The translations under genes were made by a program, and so were the position numbers. 64,000 bases of DNA from Paludibacter sp963678465 (GTDB lineage Bacteria > Bacteroidota > Bacteroidia > Bacteroidales > Paludibacteraceae): contig OY782858.1 of assembly GCA_963678465.1 (NCBI GenBank), forward strand, positions 1,612,001 through 1,676,000, read 5' to 3'. The notes below the pieces were generated by a model. It did not search any database, was not told the DNA's origin, and saw nothing but the letters and a program-made list of their open reading frames with translations. Within the stretch, counting starts at the first letter, position 1. Every line of letters begins with the position of its first letter. Positions 25,183-35,552 of this stretch are shown piece by piece.

Positions 25183-25824
25183 CTACAAACTTTCGGCGTA
25201 TTTTATTAAGTCCACAAATTGAGCTACATTATCGAAATCCAAATTTTTAGTTTCAATGTAGTTCGATATTTGCGTTCTGTTTTTGGGATATAGTTTTTGT
25301 AGATGTTTAAAATTTGTGATCAACTTACGCTTATTATTTTTTACGATCCAATAAATTTTATAAACCGATGAAACTTCGTAAGTTTTATTTTCCAATATCG
25401 ATATTTGTCCACCCGCTTTAAACTCGGAGTAAGTTGTAACTGCAGCAACACCGTCCGAACCTCCATATCCTATTGTTTTTGCTTTTGTTTTTGTTTTTGC
25501 TTTCATCTGAACGTAAACAAGTGGATCTTCAGCCACCACTTCTTTCAGCCCATCGGCATCAATCAAGTACCTTCTATCATCCATACGTATTAAGGCTATG
25601 GATTCGGTACTACCTACCACCTTTATCTGATTGTCTTTTCTATCGACAAAATAAAGGCTTTGTTCAGCGAAATTATAATTAATTTTTTCCTGAGTACTCG
25701 TCCCATTTTTATAAACGATAGTAGCGTTCGAGTACTTTGGAAATTGGAAAGACAGGCTATCCTGCGCAAATAATTGACCTGAGAAAACGATCAATAGGAA
25801 TATAAAAATCTGATTTTTTTTCAT
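25183..25824 (-). CDS. Secreted protein of unknown function
   Basis: The product is 213 aa with a signal peptide (1-20, ends L-F-A-Q). The mature part has a basic, repetitive M-K-A-K-T-K-T-K-A-K stretch near 107-117 and a Lys-rich segment at 165-185. I do not recognise the family. It lies between the hybrid regulator and the susC1 operon on the same strand, but large gaps on both sides argue against co-transcription. Its conserved-looking, non-repetitive composition and clean signal peptide make it a real gene. Confidence 0.7.
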   Translation of the reverse strand: MKKNQIFIFLLIVFSGQLFAQDSLSFQFPKYSNATIVYKNGTSTQEKINYNFAEQSLYFVDRKDNQIKVVGSTESIALIRMDDRRYLIDADGLKEVVAEDPLVYVQMKAKTKTKAKTIGYGGSDGVAAVTTYSEFKAGGQISILENKTYEVSSVYKIYWIVKNNKRKLITNFKHLQKLYPKNRTQISNYIETKNLDFDNVAQFVDLIKYAESL

Positions 25825-26266
25825 AATATGAATTTTTAATAGATAATATAATTACATGTAATTTTATTGCTTTTGTGCGTATACACCCTCAATAACATAA
25901 CTACCAGTTTATAACAGCACTTAAAAAAACCCTTGATTGTTATTATCATTGTATTTGTTGTTTTTTACAATCTCAAAAATTTTCAGAAAAATTGAATTTG
26001 TAAATCATGCTAAAATCAACAATAAAAAAGACTTTATTAAGTGAGCTGTACAATTAAATTGTACAGCTTAACTTAATAAATATCAAGAGAATTCACAAAA
26101 AACCAACTAAAAAAACACAATCATTTTACACCTTAAATGTAAAATTCCTTTACATACCTATTAACCAAAACTATTATCAAAAAAACCAAAACTATTATAA
26201 AATCTAATATTCTTCTAACGTATTATTAAACAACATATTCGTAACAACAGAATCTACAAATACAAA
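25825..26266. other. Non-coding region with a 48-bp palindrome
   Basis: The region is AT-rich and contains no supported gene. Its notable content is the inverted repeat at 26033-26080: TTTATTAAGT/ACTTAATAAA outer arms and GCTGTACAATT/AATTGTACAGC inner arms. This may be a terminator in either direction or a dimer-binding site. Confidence 0.6.
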
Positions 26267-26584
26267 TCAATTTCTACCTTGCACTGCATTCATATTCCAT
26301 CCAGCATCATATGCATTTAGCAAATGACCTGCTACGTTGGAGTGTACAAACCTATCGCCTGACAAGCTAAGCTTACCTGAAGATAAAAGTTCAGAAATTG
26401 TTTTGAGTGAAAAGCTTCGTATTCGTTTATGGATTGAATACTGTTGTTGAACAAAAAACAATTTGTTCAATTGTTTTTTAAATAACTGTGGGTAAGTAAA
26501 TAATATGCAAATACAGCATGAACTTAACCCTGCCGAAGCAGTAGTTCCATATATGGAGATATGCATAATTAAAGACTTAAACAT
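26267..26584 (-). CDS. Doubtful short reading frame or gene remnant
   Basis: It would encode 105 aa with a cysteine-rich hydrophobic start (S-S-C-C-I-C-I-L-F) and an end D-A-G-W-N-M-N-A-V-Q-G-R-N. There is no recognisable domain and no good signal peptide or ribosome-binding context. GC content is slightly above the flanking AT-rich DNA. It may be the fragment of a displaced gene or simply chance. Confidence 0.2.
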   Translation of the reverse strand: MFKSLIMHISIYGTTASAGLSSCCICILFTYPQLFKKQLNKLFFVQQQYSIHKRIRSFSLKTISELLSSGKLSLSGDRFVHSNVAGHLLNAYDAGWNMNAVQGRN

Positions 26585-26799
26585 AGATACTAATTTGAGT
26601 TAACAACACAAAATTAGAAATATTAGTTATTGGCTTTATTTAATTTGAGATATTTAATGTTTGATATTCGATAAACAACAGCAAACATGTTGTAAAACTA
26701 TTATTAAAAGCACTTTAGCTTTGTTTTTATTAACAAAAAATAATCTATCAACCGACCTAATGTAACTATAATTAAAAGTTATAATCAATTTTTAGTTTT

Positions 26800-29700
26800 T
26801 CAGGAAATTATTTCAGAAGGCGTTTTGTCAAAATGCTTTTTAAATACTGTACTAAAATAGCCCACACTCGAGAAACCACACCGTTCGCTCACCTCGGTAA
26901 TTGAATACTTTCTGGATTGCAAAAGCTCCAAAGAATAATCAAGCCGAATTTTTTTTATAAAATCGATAGGCGACTGACCTGTTAATGCTTTGATTTTTTT
27001 ATACAGCAGCGAAGGACTTGCATTCATGGCCGAAGCAAATTCATCTTTCCCGAACTCACTGTTTGCTATGTTCTCACGGACTACTTTCAGTGCTTTTTTT
27101 ACAAACTGGTCATTTTGCTCATTCGATAAAATTGGTGTTTCCTGATCGGTCTGATTGAAAAGTTTCAACACTTTATCGCGCACAATATCTCTGTTTCTGA
27201 TAATTGAGATAATCCGTTGTTTTAATATCGACACATCGAAGGGCTTGGTAATATAGTCATCGGCACCCAGCCCCAATCCTTCTAGCTGCTTGCTCCTCTC
27301 GTCGAGCGAAGTGAGTAGCACTACCGGAATATGAGAAGTTTCAAAAGTTGATTTTATCAATTTACACAAATCGAAACCATTCATATTAGGCATCATAATG
27401 TCTGAAATAATCAAATCAGGTGCTTTTTTCTGTATTTTTTCCCAAGCATCTTTTCCATCGTTAGCAGTTGAGACTTTGTAATGTTCCTCGAAACTAAATT
27501 TCAAAAATTCCTGTAAATCGCTATTATCCTCAACAATAAGTAAATGCATTTTTTTCTCTGACGAATTATCAGTTTTAACGCTTTCAACTTCGTCCGCATC
27601 AATAAGGTCATCATGTAGCTGTTGAACTTGTTGAACAGGCTTTTCCAACTCTTCAACAACCGCCTCGTCTACCTTCTTGTAAGGGATGGTGATTTTAAAT
27701 TCGGTGCCTTCATTCTCCTTACTTTTTAAAACCACCTCTCCATCGTGCATGGACACGTAGTTTTTCACCAACAAAAGACCAATCCCTGAACCAACAATTT
27801 TGGAATTAATCACATTATCGCCACGATAAAACTCTTTAAATAGTTTTTTCTGGGCATTTTCCGAAATTCCAAGTCCAAAGTCCTTTACCTCGATTATCCA
27901 GTTTTCCACATCAGTTGTCAATATTATCTCTATTTTTCCATTCTGATGCGAATACTTAATGGCATTTGATATAAGATTATCAATCACTTTCTCAATCTTC
28001 AATTCGTCAACAGCCGTCAGATAAGAAGTTTGATTAGATTTAAACTCAAGCGTCAGGCCCATTTTACTTGCTGTAGTTTCGAACATAGAAATACGACGCT
28101 GTACAAGCTTCACAATATCGACCATCACTAAAAAAATCTGGCCTTTACCAATATCAACTTTCTGAAAATCGAGTAACTGTGTAGCCACAAACAACATACG
28201 GGCAGTTTGCTCTTTGGCCAGATTCAGGAAATAAGACCCTTTGGCCGAAAGCTGCCTTTCAGTGCTCAACTCTTCGATAGGTGCACTTATTAAAGTAAGC
28301 GAAGTGCGAATTTCGTGTGCCGTTGTAGCAAAAAAACGCATCTTATCTTCGTTGTGTTCCTGTTTTAATTTGTTGGCATAATACTTTAACGAGAAATAAA
28401 CAATCGATACTGCTGCTATAAATAAAAACAACCTGAACCACCAGGCTTCCCAAAATGGTGGAATTATTCTGATATGAATAATACGCTCATCGATGACTGT
28501 GGTGAGCGAATTATCGTACATTCTTATTTCTAAATCGTAACTACCGCTTGGTAAGTTAGTGTATGTTATTATTTTATGATTCGATAATGAGTTCCATTCT
28601 TTATCGAGGCCTTTCATTTTCCATGAAAACTTATACTCTGCCGAATTTACGCCCAGTGGTAACAATTCCAATTCAAGCGTATTCTGATAGTACTTTAGCT
28701 TAATACTTTCTTGTTTATTCAGAGGCGATTTTAACTCGAAGTTCGAAATTTCACGGATCGATCGGCCCGACACTTTAATATCCTGTAAGAAGATATGCCC
28801 ACCCAGCGACGCGTCGTTCAGCTTATCAGGATCAAATTTCACTGCTCCTCTTGATGAACCAAACATTAAATCTCCGTTCGCAAGTTTATATTTAGCACCT
28901 ACATTGAAGGCAATGTTCGACAACGAATAAAAAGTAGATACTTTAATTTTATCGCCTTTATCTGAACTGAGCCTGCAAAGTCCGTTTTCGGTACCTAACC
29001 ACAGAAAACCTTTACTACTAATAACACTGTTGATATAGTTCGATGGTAATCCGTCAGCAGTTGTTATCTTTACAATATCTTTATTATTAATGCTATACCG
29101 AAGCAATCCATCGCCAGAAGTAGCTACCCAAACATATCGGTTATCCACCAAAACATCGTGCAAAGTATAGCCCTGAAATAAAATCTCCATACTGTTTTTT
29201 GCTTTGTCGTAGAGCAACAAACCATATGTACAAGCCAAAAGCAATTTACCGGGCGACAACTCAACGATTGCTTTTACAGGCTGAGGTGTACATTTTCTAA
29301 ATGTTTTTGTTTTACTATTGTAATAAAACAAATCTCCCTGAACACCGCCTATCCACATATCACCATCGCTATCTTTAAAAATATCAAAGATAAAGTTTCC
29401 CGAAAACCCATCTCCTGAGCCTCCTTGTCTATAGTGTTTTATTTCCTGGCCGGTTTCCGCATCAAGTACGTAAACACCTGACGAATAAGTACCTGCCCAT
29501 ATATTTCCTGAATTATCTTCGGCCAGAGCCAAAAAAACCTGCGCCTGATTCTGTTTGTTCTGGTAAAAAGTTTTCCAACTATTCTTCGACCTGTCCCAAC
29601 GACTTATCCCGTTATCAGTTGCAAACCAAAGGTTTCCTTTCTTATCTTCTATTACTTTATTTACATTGTTGTTCGACAGCGAGTTCTGAACATTCATCTG

Positions 29701-30699
29701 ATGAGATATTCTCTCAATTAAAGGCAATTTCTGATCGTAGTATGAAAGTCCGCCACTGTAAGTAGCCACCCAGACTCTTTTGTTTTTATCGCAATAAATA
29801 TCGTATACACCATCGCCTTGAAGAGATTGAGGATTATCAACATCTTCTTTGTGTATTTTAAGCACTTTCGATCCATCTCTGCTTAATTCCCATACGCCCT
29901 GACCATCGATACCTACCAGGATTGATTCCCGGTTGTTAACTTTAATTGCCTGAATGGGTTGTTTGGGAAAATTTGGCAGCGGTATCCTGCTTAATACTTT
30001 TTTTCGTACATCGAAATAGTGAAGGCCTTCGGCCACAGTTCCTATCCAAAGCGTAGATTTTTCTTTGTCAAAAAATAGCTTCGAAAGATTTAGCGACCTT
30101 AATTTTGAGTCTTTGTAAAGTACATACGTTTTGTAAGTACTTGTGTTTATGACAACTATTTTATTTGAATAGATATAACACAATCTGTTCTTGTCGTATT
30201 CAACTAAGCTTTTACAATCTATACCTTCGGCACTTATTAATTTGCACTTGTCGTCTTTGTAATGATACAACCCCGATGAACTGGCAATCCAAAGAAATCC
30301 GTTTTTGTCGAATAAAATTTCATACAGCAGAAAGTAATTGTTATTCAGCAATTGTCTAAAATCGGCTTTCAGTATAAATTTATCGAGAATTTCATCGTAC
30401 AAAAACAACTGCCCATTGTTCGAGTATGCATACAAGACATTATTTTGTATTACAAGTTTTACGTTTATAACATCTGCTGTTCTGTAAGGGAGTTGATAAA
30501 TGCGTGCATTACCATCAGAAATTCGTAACACACCTGTTTTCGAAGAAGTCCAGATAAAGCCTAAGTTATCGCTACAAATGGAACTTGTTTCGCGCATCGA
30601 AATTCCATAGTTAGTATTTATACTATGAAATTTTTCGTTAGCTGAGTAAATGTTTAAGATGGACAGACACAGAAAGGAGAGTATTATTTTGGTTTTCAT
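26800..30699 (-). CDS. Hybrid two-component regulator (HTCS) of the xylan locus
   Basis: The product is 1299 aa in one chain: signal/first helix (1-20); a periplasmic double propeller of two-component-regulator repeats (about 25-650, repeated L-W-I-G-T/V-W-V-A-T); a Y_Y_Y domain (about 690-750); a membrane helix (about 755-775); a HisKA domain with phospho-accepting His (T-A-H-E-I-R-T, about 794); HATPase_c (G-I-G-L-L-L at about 970); a receiver domain with Asp about 1100 (I-I-S-D-I-M-M-P-N-M-N-G); and an AraC HTH (about 1200-1299). It senses an oligosaccharide in the periplasm and activates sus operons. It lies next to the enzyme genes and the susC1 operon, so it is the likely xylan sensor. 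Confidence 0.95.
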   Translation of the reverse strand: MKTKIILSFLCLSILNIYSANEKFHSINTNYGISMRETSSICSDNLGFIWTSSKTGVLRISDGNARIYQLPYRTADVINVKLVIQNNVLYAYSNNGQLFLYDEILDKFILKADFRQLLNNNYFLLYEILFDKNGFLWIASSSGLYHYKDDKCKLISAEGIDCKSLVEYDKNRLCYIYSNKIVVINTSTYKTYVLYKDSKLRSLNLSKLFFDKEKSTLWIGTVAEGLHYFDVRKKVLSRIPLPNFPKQPIQAIKVNNRESILVGIDGQGVWELSRDGSKVLKIHKEDVDNPQSLQGDGVYDIYCDKNKRVWVATYSGGLSYYDQKLPLIERISHQMNVQNSLSNNNVNKVIEDKKGNLWFATDNGISRWDRSKNSWKTFYQNKQNQAQVFLALAEDNSGNIWAGTYSSGVYVLDAETGQEIKHYRQGGSGDGFSGNFIFDIFKDSDGDMWIGGVQGDLFYYNSKTKTFRKCTPQPVKAIVELSPGKLLLACTYGLLLYDKAKNSMEILFQGYTLHDVLVDNRYVWVATSGDGLLRYSINNKDIVKITTADGLPSNYINSVISSKGFLWLGTENGLCRLSSDKGDKIKVSTFYSLSNIAFNVGAKYKLANGDLMFGSSRGAVKFDPDKLNDASLGGHIFLQDIKVSGRSIREISNFELKSPLNKQESIKLKYYQNTLELELLPLGVNSAEYKFSWKMKGLDKEWNSLSNHKIITYTNLPSGSYDLEIRMYDNSLTTVIDERIIHIRIIPPFWEAWWFRLFLFIAAVSIVYFSLKYYANKLKQEHNEDKMRFFATTAHEIRTSLTLISAPIEELSTERQLSAKGSYFLNLAKEQTARMLFVATQLLDFQKVDIGKGQIFLVMVDIVKLVQRRISMFETTASKMGLTLEFKSNQTSYLTAVDELKIEKVIDNLISNAIKYSHQNGKIEIILTTDVENWIIEVKDFGLGISENAQKKLFKEFYRGDNVINSKIVGSGIGLLLVKNYVSMHDGEVVLKSKENEGTEFKITIPYKKVDEAVVEELEKPVQQVQQLHDDLIDADEVESVKTDNSSEKKMHLLIVEDNSDLQEFLKFSFEEHYKVSTANDGKDAWEKIQKKAPDLIISDIMMPNMNGFDLCKLIKSTFETSHIPVVLLTSLDERSKQLEGLGLGADDYITKPFDVSILKQRIISIIRNRDIVRDKVLKLFNQTDQETPILSNEQNDQFVKKALKVVRENIANSEFGKDEFASAMNASPSLLYKKIKALTGQSPIDFIKKIRLDYSLELLQSRKYSITEVSERCGFSSVGYFSTVFKKHFDKTPSEIIS

Positions 30700-30726
30700 A
30701 TTAGCATCTAAGATATAAAAAGGTTT

Positions 30727-30762
30727 AATTCCTCATCCCTGAGGAATTGTGATACAAATATA
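30727..30762 (-). promoter_or_regulatory. Palindrome and -7 element upstream of the HTCS gene
   Basis: AATTCCTCA (30727-30735) pairs with TGAGGAATT (30740-30748) around TCCC, and TATATTTG on the minus strand (30755-30762) fits the Bacteroidota -7 element. The hairpin would fall at the very start of the HTCS transcript. No clear -33 element is visible. Confidence 0.4.
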
Positions 30763-30950
30763 AAATTTAAAATGAGTTTATCCTAAACTATTTTATATTA
30801 AAAAGCATTCAGACTAAAAAAAAGATTATATGCTTTATAGGTAAAATTCTAATTATTCAATACTGTATTTTCGGCAAACTGCATAAAAAAACAGAACTAC
30901 ATTACTGATATCAATGTATTTATTACATATCTACTGTATTGTACGTTAGT

Positions 30951-32888
30951 TTACCAACTGTCAGTTCGGAAAGGTGAAACCATATTTCCTTCCGTATCAG
31001 TTAAGTTTGCCCCTTCAGGGTTATCAGCCCACGCATAACGTACTGCAACAGGTTTGAAAACTTCATCGCTCCAAACGATTACTTTTTCGCCTCTTATTTC
31101 AGCTTTTGCCCACACAAACTTTTTATCAGCTCCGGCAATGGCGAAGTGTTTTAGTTCATTCCCGTTTTTGACCTTAAGTCCCCTTCCGGTGTTTGAAAAA
31201 CTGAGTTCTACTTTATTCCCTTTTACTTTCATCGATTTGTACAACGGAGCCAAATATACTACATTATGGTCGTTGTAAGCAACTTTTTGAGCAGCCAACG
31301 CCAATCGGTGCGACACATCTTTTTTGTTCATCGGATGAATATCGTTCCAGTCGCCCAAATCAATATTCACAGTCATAGCAGTTGCAGGAACCGACAATGT
31401 TTTAGTTTGCATTTCCCTGAACACAGCCCAATCGCTCTCTTTAGGCTCATCATTAGCTTCCATAAAGTTTGGCAACTGCGCATAAATAAAAGGTAACCCT
31501 TTCTGATCGAAATTCTTGCGCCAGCTCGAAATCATTGTTGGTAAAAGCCTGGCATATTCGTAGGGCTGACTTGTATTCGATTCGCCCTGATACCAAATCA
31601 CTCCTTTTTTGTTATATTGAAATAATGGAGCAATCATACCGTTGTATAAACCCATTGGTTTCCAACGGAAAAAAGTAGTTCCGGGAGTTGGTGGCATCGA
31701 ACAGCCTAATTTCATCTTCCATACTCCTTTTAAGTCAACTACTGTATTTGCTATTGTCAGTTCGTAAGGCTTATCGGGCACAAAACCACCTTTGCCTGAA
31801 TTACTAACAATACGAACAGCGATTGTATTCTTACCTTCGACCAACAAATTTCCGGGCACATTGTACCAACGTGGTGGATATTGGTAAGTTACATTCCCCA
31901 CGAACTTTCCATTAATAAAAACTGAATCAGCGTCCACAATACGTCCCAGGTTCAGAAAAGCAGCTTTCCCTGCATTTTCTTTTGCAATATCGAATTGGCG
32001 TCTAAACCAAACTACTCCATTTGAACCTCCGATGGATGTTTCACTCCAGAAACCAGGAACATTCATCGTCGACCACTCGGCATCATCAAAAACCGGAAGC
32101 TTCCAACCAGCGACCTGGCCTGCATCTTTCCTGTCGGCTTCGGCATACCAATCGTTCACTTTCTTATTTTCGGCCTCTTCAATATCCTTAATTAATTTAT
32201 CGTCGCGATATTTTATAGCATCGTTCAGATAGTGAGGAAACGCAGCAAGCGCCTCCTCACTCATCCATGACTGTATAGGCGAACCACCTAAGCTGGCATT
32301 TATTAAACCAACAGGTACTTTGTATTTCTGATATAATTCCTTACCGAAAAAATAAGCTACTGCCGAAAAATTCAGAATAGTTGTGGTATTTACTTCCTGC
32401 CAACTACCTGATTCATAATTTTTTTCAGGATATTTTAAATTATATTTCTGAGGAACTGCAAAATAGCGAATATTTGAATTATTTGCATGTTCAATCTCAC
32501 TTTCATAAAGTGGTTTTACCCTGCGCATAGGCAATTCCATATTAGACTGACCAGAACACAACCATACATCGCCAAAAAGAACATTATTTATTTTTATTGT
32601 ATTATTTTGTCCTTCGATTTCGATACTGAAAGGGCCTCCTGCTTTTTGCGGACGAAGCTGAACCGACCACTCTCCAGCTTCATTAGCAACACATTTGTAT
32701 TGCTTACCGGCGATGTTAACGGTTACCTTTTCGGCAGGCGATGCCCAACCCCATACTTTTACTTTTGCATCGCGCTGAAGCACCATGCCGTCCGAAATAA
32801 GTTTCGGCAGGCTAACAGTGGCAAAAGCAGGCAATGCAATTGAAAAAAGCAGGAATAACGTTATATCTCTAACAATTGACCTTTTCAT
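30951..32888 (-). CDS. SGNH-type acetylesterase (sialate O-acetylesterase family)
   Basis: The product is 645 aa with a signal peptide (1-23, ends A-F-A). The SGNH nucleophile is Ser115 in C-S-G-Q-S-N-M-E-L-P-M, block III is V-I-W-Y-Q-G-E-S-N, and the His is in D-W-N-D-I-H-P. A galactose-binding-like beta-sandwich is inserted at about 260-385 (G-V-V-W-F-R-R-Q-F-D-I). The family is named for sialate O-acetylesterase, but in xylan loci such enzymes remove acetyl groups from xylo-oligosaccharides, and that is the likely role here. It lies 66 bp after the GH43 gene on the same strand. Confidence 0.88.
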   Translation of the reverse strand: MKRSIVRDITLFLLFSIALPAFATVSLPKLISDGMVLQRDAKVKVWGWASPAEKVTVNIAGKQYKCVANEAGEWSVQLRPQKAGGPFSIEIEGQNNTIKINNVLFGDVWLCSGQSNMELPMRRVKPLYESEIEHANNSNIRYFAVPQKYNLKYPEKNYESGSWQEVNTTTILNFSAVAYFFGKELYQKYKVPVGLINASLGGSPIQSWMSEEALAAFPHYLNDAIKYRDDKLIKDIEEAENKKVNDWYAEADRKDAGQVAGWKLPVFDDAEWSTMNVPGFWSETSIGGSNGVVWFRRQFDIAKENAGKAAFLNLGRIVDADSVFINGKFVGNVTYQYPPRWYNVPGNLLVEGKNTIAVRIVSNSGKGGFVPDKPYELTIANTVVDLKGVWKMKLGCSMPPTPGTTFFRWKPMGLYNGMIAPLFQYNKKGVIWYQGESNTSQPYEYARLLPTMISSWRKNFDQKGLPFIYAQLPNFMEANDEPKESDWAVFREMQTKTLSVPATAMTVNIDLGDWNDIHPMNKKDVSHRLALAAQKVAYNDHNVVYLAPLYKSMKVKGNKVELSFSNTGRGLKVKNGNELKHFAIAGADKKFVWAKAEIRGEKVIVWSDEVFKPVAVRYAWADNPEGANLTDTEGNMVSPFRTDSW

Positions 32889-32954
32889 TCTTTTCAGTTC
32901 AAAAAACTATTTATCTGGTTCTAATTCGGACATGACAACTCCTTTGACGAGAGC

Positions 32955-33926
32955 TTATTCGCCCCCGCCATCCAATGTTTTAATGGTACCATCCTCGTTG
33001 TATTCAATCTCAACGACTTTTATACTTCGCAACCAGGTTTTGCCACCCGATGGAACACTATCGTGGTGGAAAAGATACCATTTCCCCTTAAATTCGACGA
33101 TTGAATGATGCGTTGTCCAACCCACCACAGGTGTCAGAAGTACGCCGGCATATGTAAACGGACCATAAGGATTGTCGCCTATTGCATAGCAAAGACGGTG
33201 TGTATTTCCGGTTGAATAGGAGAAATAGTATTTACCATTGTATTTATGCATCCATGGACCTTCGAAAAAACGACGGTTATGGTCACCTGCCTTCAGTGGT
33301 TCTCCGTTTTCGTCCAATATCAGTACATCGCGTGGTTCTTCGGCAAATTGCAGCATATCATCGCTTAGCTTAGCCACACGGCAACACAAAGCATCTGCAT
33401 CATCAGCTGGCTCGTGTGGATTTTCGATGGCTTTGTTATTGCGATAACGTTGCAACTGTCCACCCCAGAGTCCGCCGAAATAAATGAAGTAATCACTATC
33501 ATTGTCGTTCAGAACAGCAGGATCAATTGTAAAACTACCTTTAATAGGATCGCTCTCAGCCACAAACGGACCTTCAGGTTTGTCACTCACCGCTACGCCT
33601 ATGCGAAAAATATCGTTTTTATCTTTTAAAGGGAAATATAAATAATACTTTCCATCTTTACAAGCCACATCGGGTGCCCATAACTGACGTCCTGACCATG
33701 GAATATCTTTCACATCAAGTGCTACGCCATGATCCGTTACTTCGCCATCGATACTTTCCATCGAAAAAACATGATAATCGCGCATATCAAAATGATCGCC
33801 ATTGTCATTTTCGGGTATACCTGATTCAATATCGTGCGAGGGATAAATATATATTTTTCCGTTAAATACATGAGCCGAAGGATCGGCAGTATATAAATTG
33901 GGGACTAAATATTTAGGTGTTTTCAT
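32955..33926 (-). CDS. Cytoplasmic GH43 beta-xylosidase/arabinofuranosidase
   Basis: The product is 323 aa, a single five-bladed propeller without a signal peptide, so cytoplasmic. The catalytic residues of GH43 are visible: Asp15 (T-A-D-P-S-A-H), the pKa-modulating Asp135 (F-T-I-D-P-A-V) and Glu222 (F-F-E-G-P-W). The sequence style (N-P-x-I-P-D-x/N-L-Y-T-A-D-P, D-V-x-W-x-x-x-Q-L-W-A-P-D) is that of small intracellular GH43 enzymes that release xylose from oligosaccharides. Its position directly after the symporter gene (66 bp) fits. Arabinofuranosidase activity cannot be excluded. Confidence 0.93.
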   Translation of the reverse strand: MKTPKYLVPNLYTADPSAHVFNGKIYIYPSHDIESGIPENDNGDHFDMRDYHVFSMESIDGEVTDHGVALDVKDIPWSGRQLWAPDVACKDGKYYLYFPLKDKNDIFRIGVAVSDKPEGPFVAESDPIKGSFTIDPAVLNDNDSDYFIYFGGLWGGQLQRYRNNKAIENPHEPADDADALCCRVAKLSDDMLQFAEEPRDVLILDENGEPLKAGDHNRRFFEGPWMHKYNGKYYFSYSTGNTHRLCYAIGDNPYGPFTYAGVLLTPVVGWTTHHSIVEFKGKWYLFHHDSVPSGGKTWLRSIKVVEIEYNEDGTIKTLDGGGE

Positions 33927-33992
33927 TCTTAATTTTTGTTTTACAATTGTTATTATACAGCTATATTTATTTAAAAATAAACAGTTTAATCA

Positions 33993-35456
33993 CTATTCAT
34001 TCTTTTCTCTTCTTACCTTCAATTCTGTTTCGATTTTTGTTTCCATTTTTTTATCGATCACATAAAAGAAAAGTAAACCTGCTCCAATCAGGAACGGTAT
34101 GGAAGGAAAAATACTCACTAATAAACGTGATCCTTCGGCTACAGTATCTGGCTGAATAATAGCCTGACCGTCGATTCCACTTTCTTTCGGAATATAACCG
34201 TACAATCCTAAAATCCATGCTACCAAAGCACCACCTACCGATAAACCAGTTTTCAGACCTACCATCATTGCCGAGAAAATAATAGCCGTTGCCCTGCGAT
34301 TGGTTCTCCACTCCGAATAATCGGCTACGTCGGCAATCATGGCCCAAAGTATCGGAATTGTTATCCCATAAGATAAGCCATGTAATATCTGAGATAAAAA
34401 CATCAAGAAGATATTTTCAGGTTTGAAGAAATAAAATATCAATATAAATACCGTAGCAACAATCAAACCGTATTTATACACATCACGTTTACCAAATTTA
34501 TCGGCTAATTTTTTCGAAAATGAAATACCCACAATCATGAAAATAATTCCACCGGCATTGAATAAGCCAAAACCAGCTGAAACGGGATCGGTACCGAAGA
34601 AGTTAATTCCCATGCTATTGAATGAATCAATCACCGGACTTATGAACTGTGCTAATGCAGGCTTATCAACGAAATTATTAAAATAATAAACATACGATCC
34701 ACCCTTCATGGCCAATGTAATAAATACCAGCACAGTAAGTAGTAACATAATCAACCAGGGACGGTTTTTCGACAAATCGGTTAAATCTTCCTTGAGTGTA
34801 GATTTTTGCTCCGGACGTGGAACTATGCGTTCTTTGGTAGTAAAAAAAGTGATCAGCAACATTACAGAACCAATAATGGCCAACCATGACATTACAACCT
34901 CAATACCAACGGCTTTGTCGCCCTTACCTGCTGATTCAATGATAGGGAGCATAAAAACCTGAACGAAAAACTGCGCAAATGTAACCGCCACAAAACGATA
35001 CGAAGAGATACTGTTTCGTTCGCCCATATCGCCGGTAATAACGCCGCTAAGTGCTGAATACGGAAGATTACTTGAAGCGTACAACAGCAAAAGAAAAGTA
35101 TAAGTTACGGCTGCGTAAATTAATTTTCCTTTATATTCGAAATGAGGTGTAGAAAATGCCAGAAAAGCAACAACTCCTAATGGAATGGCCGTATACAAAA
35201 TCCATGGGCGAAATTTACCCCATTTTGAATTAGTACGGTCGGCCAAAACACCAATAATGGGATTGAAAAGAAATGCGGCCGTCAAACCCACTGCAAGCAT
35301 CACAATTGATGCATCATTGGTTTTTAGGCCATAGATATCTGTATAAAAATAAGCTAAATAGGTAATTAGCGTTTGAAATACTAAGTTTGCAGCTAAGTCA
35401 CCCAGACTATAGCCTACCTTTTCAACAAATGACACTTTCTGTGAGTCTGATTTCAT
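33993..35456 (-). CDS. GPH-family oligosaccharide:cation symporter (MFS fold)
   Basis: The product is 487 aa with about twelve hydrophobic helices. The start Y-S-L-G-D-L-A-A-N-L-V-F-Q and the loop A-D-R-T-N-S-K-W-G-K-F-R-P-W-I-L are hallmarks of the glycoside-pentoside-hexuronide symporters (XynP/XylT type). It carries xylo-oligosaccharides or pentosides across the inner membrane to the cytoplasmic GH43 encoded next. Substrate is inferred from context. Confidence 0.93.
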   Translation of the reverse strand: MKSDSQKVSFVEKVGYSLGDLAANLVFQTLITYLAYFYTDIYGLKTNDASIVMLAVGLTAAFLFNPIIGVLADRTNSKWGKFRPWILYTAIPLGVVAFLAFSTPHFEYKGKLIYAAVTYTFLLLLYASSNLPYSALSGVITGDMGERNSISSYRFVAVTFAQFFVQVFMLPIIESAGKGDKAVGIEVVMSWLAIIGSVMLLITFFTTKERIVPRPEQKSTLKEDLTDLSKNRPWLIMLLLTVLVFITLAMKGGSYVYYFNNFVDKPALAQFISPVIDSFNSMGINFFGTDPVSAGFGLFNAGGIIFMIVGISFSKKLADKFGKRDVYKYGLIVATVFILIFYFFKPENIFLMFLSQILHGLSYGITIPILWAMIADVADYSEWRTNRRATAIIFSAMMVGLKTGLSVGGALVAWILGLYGYIPKESGIDGQAIIQPDTVAEGSRLLVSIFPSIPFLIGAGLLFFYVIDKKMETKIETELKVRREKNE

Positions 35457-35552
35457 GTTTGTGTGAATTTTTAAATTAAATATAAGTTTACTTTATAATA
35501 CAATCTATTTCTAAAATACATTTAAAAAACATTTTAATATGTTGATATTTAT

